Assembly: GCF_036409155.1 (NCBI RefSeq)
Contig: NZ_JAZGLW010000002.1
Coordinates: 696,347-760,346 of the forward strand
Length of the DNA stretch: 64,000 nt
DNA from: Mycobacterium sp. 050128
Lineage (GTDB): Bacteria > Actinomycetota > Actinomycetes > Mycobacteriales > Mycobacteriaceae
Direction: 5' to 3'
Position 1 is the stretch's first letter. Each line of letters begins with the position of its first letter. The position numbers were made by a program, and so were the translations under genes. This document shows positions 1 through 21,656 of this stretch, piece by piece. The notes below the pieces were generated by a model. That model saw nothing but the letters and a program-made list of their open reading frames with translations, made no database searches and had not been told where the DNA came from.

Positions 1-161
1 ATCCAGGCCAGTTCGTTCTGCAGCCGTTGTGGGCTGTGTGCGACGGCGCCCAGCACGCCGAATCCGCCCGCGTTGGTGACCGCGGCGACGACGTCGCGAC
101 AGTGGCTGAAGGCACATATCGGGAACTCCACACCGAGCATCTCGGCGACCCTGGTCCGCAT
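1..161 (-). CDS. Nitronate monooxygenase family protein, N-terminal part (cut by window edge)
   Basis: The reverse strand from the ATG at 161 reads MRTRVAEMLGVEFPICAF and continues open to base 1 (53 codons plus 2 bases). The start of a TIM-barrel nitronate monooxygenase (2-nitropropane dioxygenase, FMN-dependent) is recognisable: a short MRTR-x-E-x-LG-x-E-x-PI opening, then AAVTNAGGFGVLGA, the Gly-rich segment that follows the first barrel strand. A purine-rich GAGGA lies directly upstream of the ATG. The gene follows the CMD-like gene on the same strand after 35 bases, so the two are probably co-transcribed. No GPL role is expected; it marks the left border of the locus. Family confidence is good, but the substrate cannot be given and the remaining sequence lies outside the window. 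Confidence 0.75.
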   Translation of the reverse strand, partial: MRTRVAEMLGVEFPICAFSHCRDVVAAVTNAGGFGVLGAVAHSPQRLQNELAW

Positions 162-196
162 TCCTCGACGCTAGGAGTTATCGCCGGGCATGGCAA

Positions 197-766
197 TCAA
201 CTCGCCGGAGCACGCCCGTCCGGCGGCCAGCCCGCCACGCCGTCCTCCAACGGGACCTCGAGGCTCTGCAGGATCGACGAGATCATCCGCCACGCGCTGA
301 TCGCGGTGACGAGCTCGACGAGAGTCGTTTTGTCGCCTTGCAATTCGCGCTCGCAGGCGGCCCAGCTGTCGCCGCTGACCGCGCCGTCGCGCACCACGTC
401 GTCGGTGGCCGCCAGCACCGCCCGCTCGCGGGGCCCGAAACCCTCGTGCTGTTGCCAATCGCGCACAGCGAGCAGGTCCTCGGTCGTGACACCCAACCGG
501 GTGGCGACGCGCCAGTGCTGCGTCCATTCGTATTCGCACGCGGTGAGCCAACCGATCCGCATGATCACCAGCTCCCGCAACCGCGCGTCGAGCGAACCGT
601 GCCACAGCATCGTCGCGAGCAGATCGTTGACCGCGCGCGCCAGCGGCGGATGGTTCAACAACACCTGGAAGATGCTGAGCTCGGCCATGTAATCGGGTAC
701 CGCCGCCTCGTCGGCAGCGGCCTTGGCCTCGCCGAGCGGCAGTCCGGGCACGCGGGCTGTTGTCAT
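197..766 (-). CDS. Carboxymuconolactone decarboxylase / AhpD-like family protein
   Basis: This 189-residue cytoplasmic protein shows the AhpD/CMD core at residues 65-84 (ELVIMRIGWLTACEYEWTQH): the conserved Glu65, the single Cys77, Tyr79 and His84 match the proton-relay pattern of the family. Canonical AhpD has a CxxC pair; only one Cys is present here, so a peroxidase role is doubtful and a small-molecule decarboxylase or hydratase type is as likely. The ATG at 766 gives the usual length for the group. It lies 35 bases upstream of the nitronate monooxygenase gene on the same strand. From memory, M. tuberculosis Rv1531 (CMD-like) and Rv1533 (NMO-like) are placed the same way, which makes this conserved backbone next to the GPL locus rather than a GPL gene. 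Confidence 0.8.
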   Translation of the reverse strand: MTTARVPGLPLGEAKAAADEAAVPDYMAELSIFQVLLNHPPLARAVNDLLATMLWHGSLDARLRELVIMRIGWLTACEYEWTQHWRVATRLGVTTEDLLAVRDWQQHEGFGPRERAVLAATDDVVRDGAVSGDSWAACERELQGDKTTLVELVTAISAWRMISSILQSLEVPLEDGVAGWPPDGRAPAS

Positions 767-1062
767 CGTGTGGGCACTCCGATCAACTGGCGGAACGTCT
801 GCAATCGTAGTCAGCGGTATCCGGGCTGTTCAGGGTGCGGCGGTCAACCAAGGCCGTTCGCAGATAGACACGTGTTGAACGACGGGCGTTTGCCGGTGAA
901 CGTTCTACGAAAATGCGGCTGTTCACCCCGCTTCCCGGGCGCAATCACAACTACGGTTTGAACAAAAGGGCGTAAATGAATTACTCGCCCTCGCAGCTGA
1001 ATTCGGGGCCGGCTGTCTAAGGCGCTGGCTGTCCCCACACGTCCGCAGATTGGGTGTAAGCC

Positions 1063-1956
1063 ATGGCGCAACAGCCCTCGGTCACGATCGTCATCCCCGC
1101 CTACAACGAAGAACGGTTCATCGGCAATTGCCTGGAATCGTGCATCAACCAGACTTCGGCGCCGGACGAAATAATCGTCGTCAACAACAAGTCGACCGAC
1201 GACACCGCGTCGATCGTGCGCAAATATCAAGCAGCGGCGCCGCACCTGGACATCCAGCTACTCGACCAAAGCGCCTACCAAGGCGCCGCGCCGACCCGGG
1301 ACTACGGATTCGATCATGCACGCTGCGACGTGTTTGGTCGCATTGACGCCGATACCGTCATTCCGCCGGATTGGGTCGAGAAGGTTCGCAACTACTTCCA
1401 GGATCCCGACATCGACGCCGCGAGCGGTCCGATCGCCATTTACGACCTGCCGTTGCGGGCATTTCTGTTCTGGGTCGATTCCACGCTTCGCTACCGGCTG
1501 CACAAGCACGTCAAGAGCGAACGGTTTCTGCTCGGCTGCAACATGGCAATTCGCGCAACGGCATGGAAGGGCGTTCGTCTTCAGACGCAGCTGGACCCCG
1601 AAATGCTCCTGCACGAAGATATCGACCTCGCGCTGACGCTGTTCGAGAACAATTTCAAGATTTCCTATGCGCCGTCCATGGTCGCCGCTATCTCGGGCCG
1701 ACGGGTGGAAGACTCACCGCGCGATTTCTACCGATATGCCACGCGTTACACGCGGACGACCAAACTGCACGGCATCAAGAGCCCCACGGCACATACGACG
1801 ATTGCCACCCTGCTGCTGCTGTATTACCCGTTCCGCACGATGCGGTTCTTCTACGACGCCGACCGACAGAGATTCACGTTGGCAAAGCTGCGGGACCGCC
1901 TGCCACGCGCAAGGGCGCGTAGTGCGCCCGGCGCGCAGCAACCAAGCGCGGCTTAA
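1063..1956 (+). CDS. Glycosyltransferase family 2
   Basis: A 297-residue GT-A fold inverting glycosyltransferase. The N-terminus has the GT2 nucleotide-binding strand VTIVIPAYNEE (7-17), then VVNNKSTDDT (39-48) and the metal-binding DAD at 95-97 (RIDADTVIPPDW). A hydrophobic patch around 247-266 (TIATLLLLYYPF) suggests membrane association. The gene faces the 3' end of mps2 and stops 42 bases from it, so it is convergent with the NRPS operon and has its own promoter in the roughly 300 bases after the divergent CMD gene. In M. smegmatis the gap gene follows mps2; no gap-like protein is visible here. Donor and acceptor are unknown. A role in GPL or another surface glycolipid is inferred from position only. 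Confidence 0.85.
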   Translation: MAQQPSVTIVIPAYNEERFIGNCLESCINQTSAPDEIIVVNNKSTDDTASIVRKYQAAAPHLDIQLLDQSAYQGAAPTRDYGFDHARCDVFGRIDADTVIPPDWVEKVRNYFQDPDIDAASGPIAIYDLPLRAFLFWVDSTLRYRLHKHVKSERFLLGCNMAIRATAWKGVRLQTQLDPEMLLHEDIDLALTLFENNFKISYAPSMVAAISGRRVEDSPRDFYRYATRYTRTTKLHGIKSPTAHTTIATLLLLYYPFRTMRFFYDADRQRFTLAKLRDRLPRARARSAPGAQQPSAA

Positions 1957-1978
1957 TGCTTGGCAGCAGTTGACAATC

Positions 1979-1994
1979 CGGGCGGATTCGCCCG
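1979..1994. terminator. Candidate hairpin between convergent genes
   Basis: A perfect 6-bp stem CGGGCG/CGCCCG with a 4-base GATT loop sits between the stop of the GT2 gene (1956) and the stop of mps2 (1999). It lies 5 bases past the mps2 stop and 22 past the GT2 stop, so it could end transcription from both sides. There is no T-tract on either side, as is common for mycobacterial hairpins. Termination activity is inferred. Confidence 0.4.
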
Positions 1995-1998
1995 TCGA

Positions 1999-4900
1999 CT
2001 AGAGCAATCCCACCAGTTGCAAGTCGGTGACGTACTTGATGATGACCGGTGCCGTGATGTGCGGGATGTCGTTGTCCGCACCGATTTTCGCTTCCTGCAC
2101 CGCGGCGCGGAATCGGTCGGTTGGCGCGAACGACCCGCGGGTCGGCTCGAGCGGCTGGATCTGCTCGGGGTTGTGCAGCATCAACTGCAGCATCTGAAGC
2201 ACGGAATGCTGGCGCTGCCGGTCCGGCAGGGCCCGCAGGCCGATCTCGAACTGCCGCACCCACTCCGCGAAGTCGTCGATGCGCTGGATCGGATAGCCGG
2301 CCTCGATCAGCCAGTCGACGTAGGTGTCGATTCCGATGCCGTCGTCGTGCGGGTTCATCACGTGATAGGTCTCGAACCCGTCGACCACTTGGGCCCCCAG
2401 GGTGGCGATCGACTCGGCGACGAATTCGACGGGCAGCGCGTCGTAGTGCGCCCGCTGCCGATTGCCGTTCTCGTCACGGCGGTAGAACGAAGCGGGCGCG
2501 ACGCCGGTGGCCACCAGGCTCAGGATCATCCGGGTGACGATATCGGTCACGTTGAACTGACCCGCATAGCTGACGTCGGACAGGATCATGTCGCTGCGGA
2601 ACACCGAAACCGGAAGCCCGAACTGCTCATTGGCCTCCCGCAGCAACACCTCACCGGCCCACTTGCTGTTGCCGTAGCCGTTGGCGTAGCTGCCGTCGAG
2701 GACGCGGGTCGGACTGACCACGCGGATGTCGGCATCCTCGGTGAACAGCGCCGGCTCGACCTGGCGACCGAGGTCGGAGGTCGACACGTACGCATACGGC
2801 TTCATCCGGGAGGTCAGCGCGAACTTGATCAGCTCGCCGGTACCAACGACGTTGGGCCCGAACAACTCTCGGTACGGCAGCACGCCGTTGACCACGGCTG
2901 CCGAGTCGACGATCAGATCGACGGTATCGGCCAGCCGCTGATAGGTCTGCTCGTCGAGACCCAGATTGGCTTCGCCCTTGTCGCCGGCGACGACCTCGAG
3001 ATGATCGGCGGCCAGCTGGTGGAAGTGGTCCACCAACTGCGGGTCGCCACTGTCGAATGTCTTCTCCAGCCGACGCCACGCCTCCTGATCGGAGCCGGCT
3101 CGCACCAGGCAGATCAGCTTGCCGTCAACACGTTTCAGTTGCTTGAGCCACTCCAGCGCCAGGTAACGCCCCAGGAACCCGGTCGCCCCGGTCAACAACA
3201 CCGTGCGCGCTTCGGCGCTCGGGGCCGGCAGCGTCGGAGCGCCGAGCAACGTCGTCTCGTCGATGAACTTGTCCAGGGTGAGGTCGCTGGCGCGCAGCTC
3301 CTCGGTGTCGCGGCCGTGCACGGCGACGTAACTCGGGCCGTTGGCATCGGTCTCGTCGGCGTCTGCGGCACTGTCCAGGCGCTGGCTCATGGCGCGAACC
3401 GACGGCGCCTCGAACAGCGTGCGCACCGACAGGTTGGAATCGAACGCCGTGTTGATCGCGGCGACCACGCGCATCGCCGACAGCGAATCGCCACCCAGGT
3501 CGAAGAAGGAGTTCTCGACGCCGACCCGCTCGATGCCGAGCACCTGGCCGTAGATCCCGGCCACGATCTCCTCGGTGGGTGTCGCGGGCGGGATGTAGCG
3601 GACCGCACTCTGGTATTCGGGTGCGGGCAGGGCGCGTTTGTCGAGCTTGCCGTTGACGGTGCGCGGCAGCGTGTCGAGCACGACGATCGCCGTCGGAACC
3701 ATGTAGGCCGGCAGCCGCTCGCCCAGCAGGCCGCGCATCTGGGCAGTGTCGACATCGCCGGTGACCGTGACGTACCCGACCAGCCGCTTGTCACCGGGAC
3801 GGTCCTCGCGAGCGATCACCGCCGCGGCCTGCACCCCGTCCAGGGCGGCCAGCGCCGCCTGCACCTCACCGAGCTCGATGCGGTAACCGCGGATCTTGAC
3901 CTGCTCGTCGGCACGGCCCAAGTACTGCAACTGCCCGTCGGCACCCCAGCGCACCAAATCGCCGGTGCGATACATCCGGTCGCCCCGCTCGCTGAACGGG
4001 CACGCCACGAACCGCGACGCGGTCAGGCCGGCCCTGCGCAGATAGCCGACGGCCACACCCCGGCCCGCGATGTACAACTCGCCGACCACGCCCTCGGGAG
4101 CCGGCCGCAGCCACTTGTCCAGCACGAACAACGCCGCACCCGGTACCGGCACGCCGATCGGCGCGCCCTCGCCGGCCTTCATCGGCGCACTGATCGCGGC
4201 ATAGATGGTGGCTTCGGTCGGACCGTAGGCGTTGATCATCACGCGTCCCGGCGCCCACTTGTCCACCAACTCGTTGGGGCTGGCCTCCCCGGCCATCACC
4301 AACGTCGCGGACTCCAACCCCTCGCCCGGCATCATCGCCAGCGCCGACGGAGTTTGACCCACCACGGTCACCTGCTCGGCGACCAGCAAGTCGCGCAGCT
4401 CGTGAGCCGACGCCGCTGCCGATTCGGGCACCACGACCAGCCGTGCACCGTGCAGCAGTGCGGTGAAGATCTCCCACACCGAGACATCGAAGCTGTAGGA
4501 GTGCCACTGCGACCACACCTGGTCCGGGCCGGTCGGCGCGCCGGGGTCGGGCGCTTCCAGCAACGACGTCGCGTTGTGGTGGGTGATCGCCACGCCCTTG
4601 GGCACCCCGGTCGTCCCCGAGGTGTAGATCGTGTACGCCAGGTCCTCCGGCATCGGCACCGGGAAGGTGATGTCCGAAGGGATCGACAGGTCCGGGTCGT
4701 GGACGTCGATGACCGGCAGGTCGGCCCCGTCGAACCGGGACCGCATGGTCGCGTCGGTCATCGCGGCGACCGGCGTGGCGTCACCGAGCATGAACTCCAG
4801 CCGCGCGTCGGGCATCGCCGGGTCGATCGGCAGGTAGGCGGCTCCGGACTTGAGTACCGCAACCATCGCGATGATCGCCTCGGCCGACCGGTTGAACAGC

Positions 4901-7900
4901 AGCGCCACACATTCGCCCGGGCGTGCGCCCTTACTGACCAGCACTCGCGCCAATCGCTCGGCCGCCTCGTCGAGCTCGCGGTAGGTCCACGACCGGTCGC
5001 CGTCCACCAGCGCCACCCCATCCGGGGTCCGGGCCACCTGCGCGGCGAACATCGCCGGGATCGTCGTGCCCTCCACCGGCTGGGCCAGCACGGCGCGGTT
5101 GCCCCACTCGTCCAGGCGGGCATGCTCACCGGCATCCAGCACGTCCATCGACGACAGTCGCTGGCTCGGGTCGGCGGTCATCGCGACCAGCACCCGCTGG
5201 AATCGCTCCACCAGCGTTTCGATGCTCGCCGGGTCGAACACGTCCGTGTCGTACTCGACGCGGATGCCCAATTCGTGGCCCGGCAAGGCCATCACGGAAA
5301 GCGGGTAGTGGTTGTATTCGCGGTTCGTGACGTCGGTGATGGCCAGCTCGTGCACACCCACCGGCACGTTCGTGTCGATCGGGTAGTTCTCGTACAGGAA
5401 CAGCGTGTCGAACAACTGGTCGTGGCCGGTGGCGCGGTGAATGTCGGACAGGCCCAGGTGCTCATGCTCGAGCCGGTTGTTGTGCGCGGTCTGCAGTTGG
5501 TCGAGCAGCTCGGCGACCGTGGTGGCCACGGTGGTGTTCGCCCGCACCGCAACGGTGTTGATCAGCAGCCCGACAATCGATTCCGAGCCCAGCACCTCGG
5601 GGGGCCGGCCCGAAACCGCGGTGCCGAACGCGACGTCGCGCTGGCCGGTCAGCCACATCAGCAACTGTGCCCATCCGGCCTGCAGCACCGTGTTGACGGT
5701 GGTGTGGCAGGAGCGAGCCAGCGTGCTCAGCTCGCGGGTGGTCTCGGCGGACACCCGGTACGAGTCGACGCGTCGCCGCCCGAGTCCTATCCGCGTTGCG
5801 GGGCCGACCAGGGTCGGGTTGTCGAAGCCTTCGAACATCTGGCGCCATGCCGCCTGCGCCGCCGGGCGGTCCTGCTCGGCGAGCCAGGTGAGAATGCTGC
5901 GGTACGACGCGGGCGCCGGCAGGCGCTCGCCGAAGTAACTGGCGAAGATTTCGCGCAGCAGGATCGGCAGCGACCACCCGTCCATCACGATGTGGTGATT
6001 GGTCAGCACGAACCGATGCTTGTTCTCGGCGATCCGGATCAGCGCCCCGCGGAAGGCCGGCCGGCCGAGCAGGTCGCTGACCGCGTCGCGCTCGTCGGCG
6101 CACAGCTGCTCGATTTGCTCGTCGTGGCCGGCTTCGTCGCTGTCGAGCTGGATGTACCGCCAGGCCATGACGGGCTCGGCGGGGATGACCTGCACCGGCT
6201 CGTCGAACTGGGCGGAGAACCGGGCCGCCAGGTTGGGGTGCCGGTTGACCACCGTCTGCACCGCCTCCCGCAGCCGCTGCGGGTCAATGGCGCCGGCGAT
6301 CGTGATACCCAGCTGCACCGCGTAGACGTCGTCGCCGTTGTCGCCGCCCTGGGCAACGCTGGCGTGAAACAGCAGACCCTGCTGCACGGGGGTCAGCGGC
6401 AAAACGTCGGCGAGATGGTACTGCTGCTCGAGTTGGTCGAGCTGCTGCTGGGTCAGCCGTGCCGGCGCCAGGTCGGACGGCGTCAGGCCGCCGCCGCCGT
6501 TGCGCACGTGGGCACAGATGCCGGTCAGGGCCTCGAACCACAGCGTGCTCAGCCGGCTGATCTGCTCGCCGTCCAGCGCCGAGGGCGCCCAGGTCCAGCT
6601 GGCGTGCAGGTGCGGGCCCGCTTCGGTGTCCATGGTGCCGGCGTTGAGGTCGACGGTGTGCATGAGTGGCAGCGGTACCGCGGTGGCCGCGCCGGCGACC
6701 GACAAGCCTTCTTCGGAGATCCGCCACAAATCGCCGGAGAGCTCCGCGGCCGTGCCGGCGCCGAGCCGGCCGAGGTAGTTGAACCCGATCGCCGGGTCGT
6801 TGCCGTGCAGCTCGACCTCGTTGTTCGCGTAGCGCAACAGTCCGTAGGTCAGCGGGTCGGGCAGACCGCGCAGTTGCTCCTTGGCGTCCTTGATCACCGG
6901 CCCCAGCGCGGTGTCACCCGCGACCACCTGCGACCAGTTCAGTCCGGCGACGGCCAACGACACCGGGTACTTGGTGGTGAACCAGCCGACGGTGCGCGAC
7001 AAGTCGACGTTGGGCGCCAACTCTTCGTGGCGGCCGTGGCCCTCGACACCGATGCCGATCGGCGCGCCGGTGCCCAGGAATTCCGCCCAGGCCAACCCGA
7101 AGGCGATCAGCAGAATGTCTTGCACCCCAGCGTGAAACGCCGCCGGCACCTCGCCCAGCAGCAACCGCGTCGTCTCGACGTCGAGCTCGGCCGACATCTG
7201 CTCGGCGCTGACGTAGGTGTCCAGCTCGGGACGCACCGCGGGCAGCGCGGCCGGGACCGATGCCACTCGCCGCCACGCCTCGGCCTGCTCGGTTACCGCG
7301 GGGCGCTGCGCGTACTCCTCGAGCAGCGACGACCAGCGGGCAAACGACGTCCCGCCCGGGGGCAACTCGATCGGTTGTCCGCTGTGGTGCTGAGCCCAGG
7401 CAATGTTCAAGTCTTCCAACAGGATTCGCCACGACACCCCGTCGACGGCCAGGTGATGAATGATCAGCACCAACTGCGACGTGGAGCTCACCCACAGCGC
7501 GCTCAGCATCACACCGGCGGCCGGGTTCAGCCGCGACCGCGCCTCGACGAGCGCCTCGTCGGTCAACACCTCGACCGACTGCAGCAGTTCGGTGGCGTCC
7601 ACGGTCCCCACTTCGGGTACCTGAAGCGACCATTCGCCCGCGTCGTCGTCCTCGACGCGCAACCGCAGGGTGGCATGCCGATCGATCAACGCCTGCAGCA
7701 CCGGCGCCACGTCGGCCTCGGTCACTGCGGACGGAGCCTGCACCACCATGGTCTGGTTGAACTGCTCGACGGGACCCACCACGCCTTGCAGCCAGCGGAT
7801 GATCGGGGTGGCGACCACATCGCCGATACCCTCGTCGACGACGCCGTCGGCTCCGTCGGTCATCGTGGCCACCCGGGCCAGCCGCGCTACCGTCTGCTCG

Positions 7901-9659
7901 ACGAAAATGTCACGGGGACGGCACATTACGCCGGCGGCCCGGGCGCGCGCCGACACCTGCATCGACAGGATGCTGTCACCGCCCAGGTCGAAGAAGGAGT
8001 CGTCCACACCGACCCGCTCGACGCCGAGCACCTGCGCGTAAATTCCGGCCAGTATTTCCTCGACCGCGTCCGACGGCGCGCGATATTCGCCGCCACCGGC
8101 GTATTCGGGGGCGGGCAGGGCGCGTTTGTCGAGCTTGCCGTTCACGGTCAACGGCAGCGTGTCGAGCACGACGATCGCCGTCGGAACCATGTAGGCCGGC
8201 AGCCGCTCGGCCAGCGTGCTGCGCATCACCGCGGTGTCCACGTCCGCGGTGACGGTGACGTAACCGACCAGCCGCTTGTCGCCCGGGCGGTCCTCGCGAG
8301 CGATTACCGCCGCGGCCTGCACCCCGTCCAGGGCGGCCAAAGCCGCCTGCACCTCACCGAGCTCGATGCGGTAACCGCGGATCTTGACCTGTTCGTCGGC
8401 ACGGCCCAAGTACTGCAACTGGCCGTCGGCACCCCAGCGCACCAGGTCCCCGGTGCGATACATCCGGTCACCCGGCTCGCCGAACGGGCACGCCACGAAC
8501 CGCGACGCGGTCAGCGGCGACCGGCGCAGGTACCCGCTGGCCACACCGCGACCGGCGATGTACAACTCACCGGTCACCCCCTCGAGCGCCGGCCGCAGCC
8601 ACTTATCCAGCACAAACAGCGCCGCTCCCGGCACCGGCGAACCGATCGGCGCGCCCGTGTCCGGGCTCAACGGCGCGCTCATCGCCGCATAGATCGTGCC
8701 CTCGGTCGGGCCGTAGGCGTTGATCAGCACCCGCCCGGGCGCCCACCGATCGAGCACCTCGGATGGGAGCGCCTCGCCGGCCACGAACACCACGGTCGAC
8801 TCCAGGCCTTCCGACGACAACATCGCTGCCGCAGAAGGGGTTTGGCACAGGACATTGACCTTTTCGGCGATCAGCAGTGCATGCAGATCGTCCGGCGAAC
8901 TGGCCACCGCTTCGGGGACGATCACCAGCCGCCCGCCGTGCAGCAGGGCGCCGAAGATCTCCCACACCGAAACGTCGAAGCTGTAGGAGTGCCACTGCGA
9001 CCACACCTGCCCCGGACCGGGCGGCACCGCCGAGTGCAGCTTCTCCAGTAGGGACGTCGCATTTTGGTGAGTGATCGCCACGCCCTTGGGCACCCCGGTC
9101 GTCCCCGAGGTGTAAATCATGTACGCCAGATCCGCCGGCGCCGGCGCGGACAATTCGGTGCCGGGGTCCTCCCCCGGCTCGTCGAAGTCGACGACGACCA
9201 GGTCGGCGCCGTCTAACCGGGACCGGTGGGCCGCGGTCGTGAGCGCCGCGACCGGTGTGGCGTCGCCGAGCATGAACTCCACCCGCGCGTCCGGCAGTGC
9301 GGGGTCGATCGGCAGGTAGGCCGCTCCGGCCTTGAGTACCGCCATCATCGACACGATCGCCTCGGTCGAGCGCGAAAACAGCAGTGCCACAGTCTGTCCC
9401 GGGCCCGCACCGTGGGCGGTCAGCACCCGCGCCAAGAGCTCCGCAGTCTCATCGAGCTCGCGGTAGGTCCACGACCGGTCCCCGCACACCAACGCGACGG
9501 CCTCCGGGGCGTTCGCGACCTGCGCCGCAAACAGCTCGGGAATCGTCACGCCCTTCGCCGGGCGGGTCAATACGGCGCGGTTGCCCCACTCGTCCAGCCG
9601 CGCGACTTCGCCCCCGTCGAGGAGATCAATCGATAAGAGCCGCCGTTTACCGTCGGCCA

Positions 9660-9660
<1 letters not shown>
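1999..9660 (-). CDS. mps2: GPL peptide synthetase 2: NRPS modules 3-4 with terminal reductase (Mps2/PstB)
   Basis: A 2553-residue NRPS. Domain order by key motifs (DNA positions): A3 (about 9630-8100, with [11 protein letters not shown] and YRTGDL), T3 ([12 protein letters not shown], near 7980), epimerase E3 ([10 protein letters not shown], near 7450), C4 (HHIVMDGW, near 5990), A4 (about 5130-3610), T4 ([12 protein letters not shown], near 3500), and reductase R (about 3240-1999) with NAD(P) loop GATGFLG and a Y-x3-K site in YGNSKWAGE. The A3-T3-E3 set plus C4-A4-T4-R fits D-Ala followed by L-Ala that is reductively released as L-alaninol, the known GPL C-terminus. Hand-read specificity residues are DVWCFAAIY (A3) and DVWGVAAIY (A4), similar to each other as expected for the same amino acid. 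The protein has no N-terminal C domain; the C domain for module 3 ends Mps1. The ATG overlaps the mps1 stop (TAATG), implying translational coupling. Confidence 0.95.
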
Positions 9661-19928
<10,268 letters not shown>

Positions 19929-19972
19929 GTGAGTCCCCCAAAGCTCCACCCGAGTCCCCATACCCAGGCGGT

Positions 19973-20203
19973 TTACTTATCAAAACTCCGACCCGCTGCC
20001 AGCCGCTCGCGCAGACTCTTCGGCCGGATATCTGGCCAGTTCTGCTCGATGTACTCGAGACACGCCGCACGGTCGGCCTCGCCATATACCACCCGCCATC
20101 CAGCGGGGACATCGGCGAAGGTCGGCCACAGACTGTGTTGCTCCTCGTCATTGACCAACACGAAAAAACTGCCATTATCGTCGTCGAACGGATTGGTGCT
20201 CAC
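19973..20203 (-). CDS. mbtH: MbtH-like NRPS accessory protein
   Basis: A small (76-residue) activator that binds NRPS adenylation domains and is needed for their folding or activity. The family signature is intact: [15 protein letters not shown] near the N-terminus, [13 protein letters not shown] in the middle and [11 protein letters not shown] near the end, with the three invariant Trp residues. The GTG at 20203 has a good ribosome site (GGAG, five bases upstream) and gives the normal family length; a longer reading from 20287 (104 residues) would add an N-terminal tail untypical of MbtH proteins. It is the first gene of the mbtH-mps1-mps2 operon and its stop lies 44 bases before the mps1 ATG. 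The whole operon would be transcribed from the divergent region to its right. Confidence 0.93.
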   Translation of the reverse strand: MSTNPFDDDNGSFFVLVNDEEQHSLWPTFADVPAGWRVVYGEADRAACLEYIEQNWPDIRPKSLRERLAAGRSFDK

Positions 20204-21068
20204 AGTTCTCCAGGCGGTCTCTCGATATAGGTGGGGTCGTTCCAAACCATACTGGAGGCCCACAGGCTCGGTCGGAGGTTTCGACAAAGTTCCTGATGTG
20301 ATCTGTTAAGCACTCGTGACACCTGTTGGCAATTCGGTGCCGGGCGCAACGCTGCGACGTTGGCGCCGTGAAGTGCAGTGACCTGCAGCGACGGTACGGG
20401 CTGTCTGCCGACCGTCAAGAGTACGTTACCTACGCGTAGAAAACGACCAAGTTACGCTCTCGTTGCTCGTTAGTTGCCGCGCCGGAATACCGTCGCGCGG
20501 CCTCGGCGGTGGACCCGCAGATCAGGACGGAAACGACGGCGGGACGGCTCCAGCAAATACGGGCACAGCACGGTAGCTACCGGGTTCAGAGGGCCGTCGA
20601 GAGGGCCATGTGATCGCGCGACTGCACCGTTCCCCCATTGCCGCGGGGCTGGCTCACGCGACGTTGCTGCGACGACGACAAATCGCGCGTTCAGCCACCT
20701 CAGCGAACCACTCGTACTTCGTTAGCTGACCGCGGGAAGATGACGTCCTCGGCACGAGATCGCCCCGGAATGTAATGTGTGTCACCATTGCTCGGGACAA
20801 TGACGCATACAACACCTGCCGCACGGGTGGATTCCACTCATTGATAGCGTCCTCTTACGCACGCGATACGAGTTACGATCCCATATCGGGTTACCAAAGA
20901 TCTGATGTCGGGGGCAATGGCATGGTTTACTCATCAAGATCTGGTTGCACTCGCCGAACGCCGCTCGTTTGAGCTGACCGCCGCAGGTCTGGTGTGGTGC
21001 GATCGAGGTACAGGTACGTTATCGAGCGATTGACATAGCGAGTCTGGGAACGGGTTGAAGGGGGTGCG
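20204..21068. promoter_or_regulatory. Divergent control region between mbtH-mps1-mps2 and mmpS4-mmpL4a/b
   Basis: These 865 bases contain no convincing gene: the short open frames have no recognisable protein motif. The region separates the leftward NRPS operon from the rightward exporter operon, so it must hold both promoters. Visible elements are a perfect 10-base palindrome CTACGCGTAG at 20430-20439 inside an A+T-richer patch, a TTGACG on the minus strand near 20412-20418, and a TTGACA on the plus strand at 21030-21035. I could not pair either box with a clear -10. The first 84 bases also encode the N-terminal extension of the longer mbtH reading. In M. smegmatis GPL output is controlled at the mps promoter (Lsr2, IS insertions), so regulator binding here is plausible but not shown. 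Confidence 0.6.
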
Positions 21069-21656
21069 GTGGTCGAGCATGACGTTCGAGCCCGGTCCGA
21101 CGTCGCCACGGAAGGTAGCCAGAACGTGAGCCAGCCCTCCGGCCGCTTCCGGCGGTTCGGTCGTCAGTCGGGGCCCCAGGAGCCCGATCGAGTTCGCAGG
21201 GGTCGGCGCAACTCGGGGGGCGGCGCGATCAAGCTGCTGGGGCGGCTCTGGATCCCACTGCTCATCGTCGCCGTCCTGACCGCCGGCGGATTCACGGTGT
21301 CGCGGCTGCACGGAATATTCGGCTCCGAGAAGCGCCAGTCGTATGCCGACTCCAGAGTCAAAGACAGCAAACCGTTCAACCCCAAGCATCTGAAGTACGA
21401 GGTCTTCGGCGCGCCCGGGACGGTGGCCGACATCAGCTATTTCGACGTCAACGCCGACCCGCAGCACATCAACGCCGTCACACTGCCATGGTCGATGGAT
21501 CTCTCGACGACACTGCCGTCAATCGTGGGAAACGTGGTGGCACAAGGCGATACCGACACCATTGGCTGCCGCATCATCGTTGATGGCACCGTCAAGTCCG
21601 AGAAGGTTTCACACGAGGTGAATGCCTTCACGTACTGCGTGCTTACGGCTGCATGA
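21069..21656 (+). CDS. mmpS4: MmpS4 family membrane protein (GPL export accessory)
   Basis: A 195-residue MmpS protein: an Arg-rich cytoplasmic N-terminus, one transmembrane helix at about 58-79 ([19 protein letters not shown]), then an extracytoplasmic beta-rich domain with the MmpS pattern KYEVFG...A-x-ISYFD...P-W...V-x-AQG and C-terminal Cys residues. MmpS4 works with MmpL4a/4b in GPL synthesis and transport in GPL-producing mycobacteria. The GTG start at 21069 is preceded by GAAGGGGGTG. An in-frame GTG at 21126 preceded by GGAAGG is an alternative that would give a length closer to typical MmpS proteins. The stop overlaps the mmpL4a start (ATGA), so the three genes form one translationally coupled operon. 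Confidence 0.92.
   Translation: MVEHDVRARSDVATEGSQNVSQPSGRFRRFGRQSGPQEPDRVRRGRRNSGGGAIKLLGRLWIPLLIVAVLTAGGFTVSRLHGIFGSEKRQSYADSRVKDSKPFNPKHLKYEVFGAPGTVADISYFDVNADPQHINAVTLPWSMDLSTTLPSIVGNVVAQGDTDTIGCRIIVDGTVKSEKVSHEVNAFTYCVLTAA

Noticed and set aside
1960-9051. Very long open frame on the plus strand opposite mps2 (2363 codons)
   Set aside because: It is antisense to a clear NRPS, its translation is rich in Arg/His/Gln/Gly repeats mirroring the A and C domains, and it contains no known domain. In GC-rich genes this antisense frame stays open by codon bias.
20474-20725. Short plus-strand frame in the mbtH-mmpS4 spacer
   Set aside because: Arg-rich, no hydrophobic core or motif, no ribosome site.
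21030-21068. TTGACA at 21030-21035 as the mmpS4 -35 box
   Set aside because: No -10-like hexamer lies 16-19 bases downstream before the start codon, so I list it only as an element of the intergenic region.
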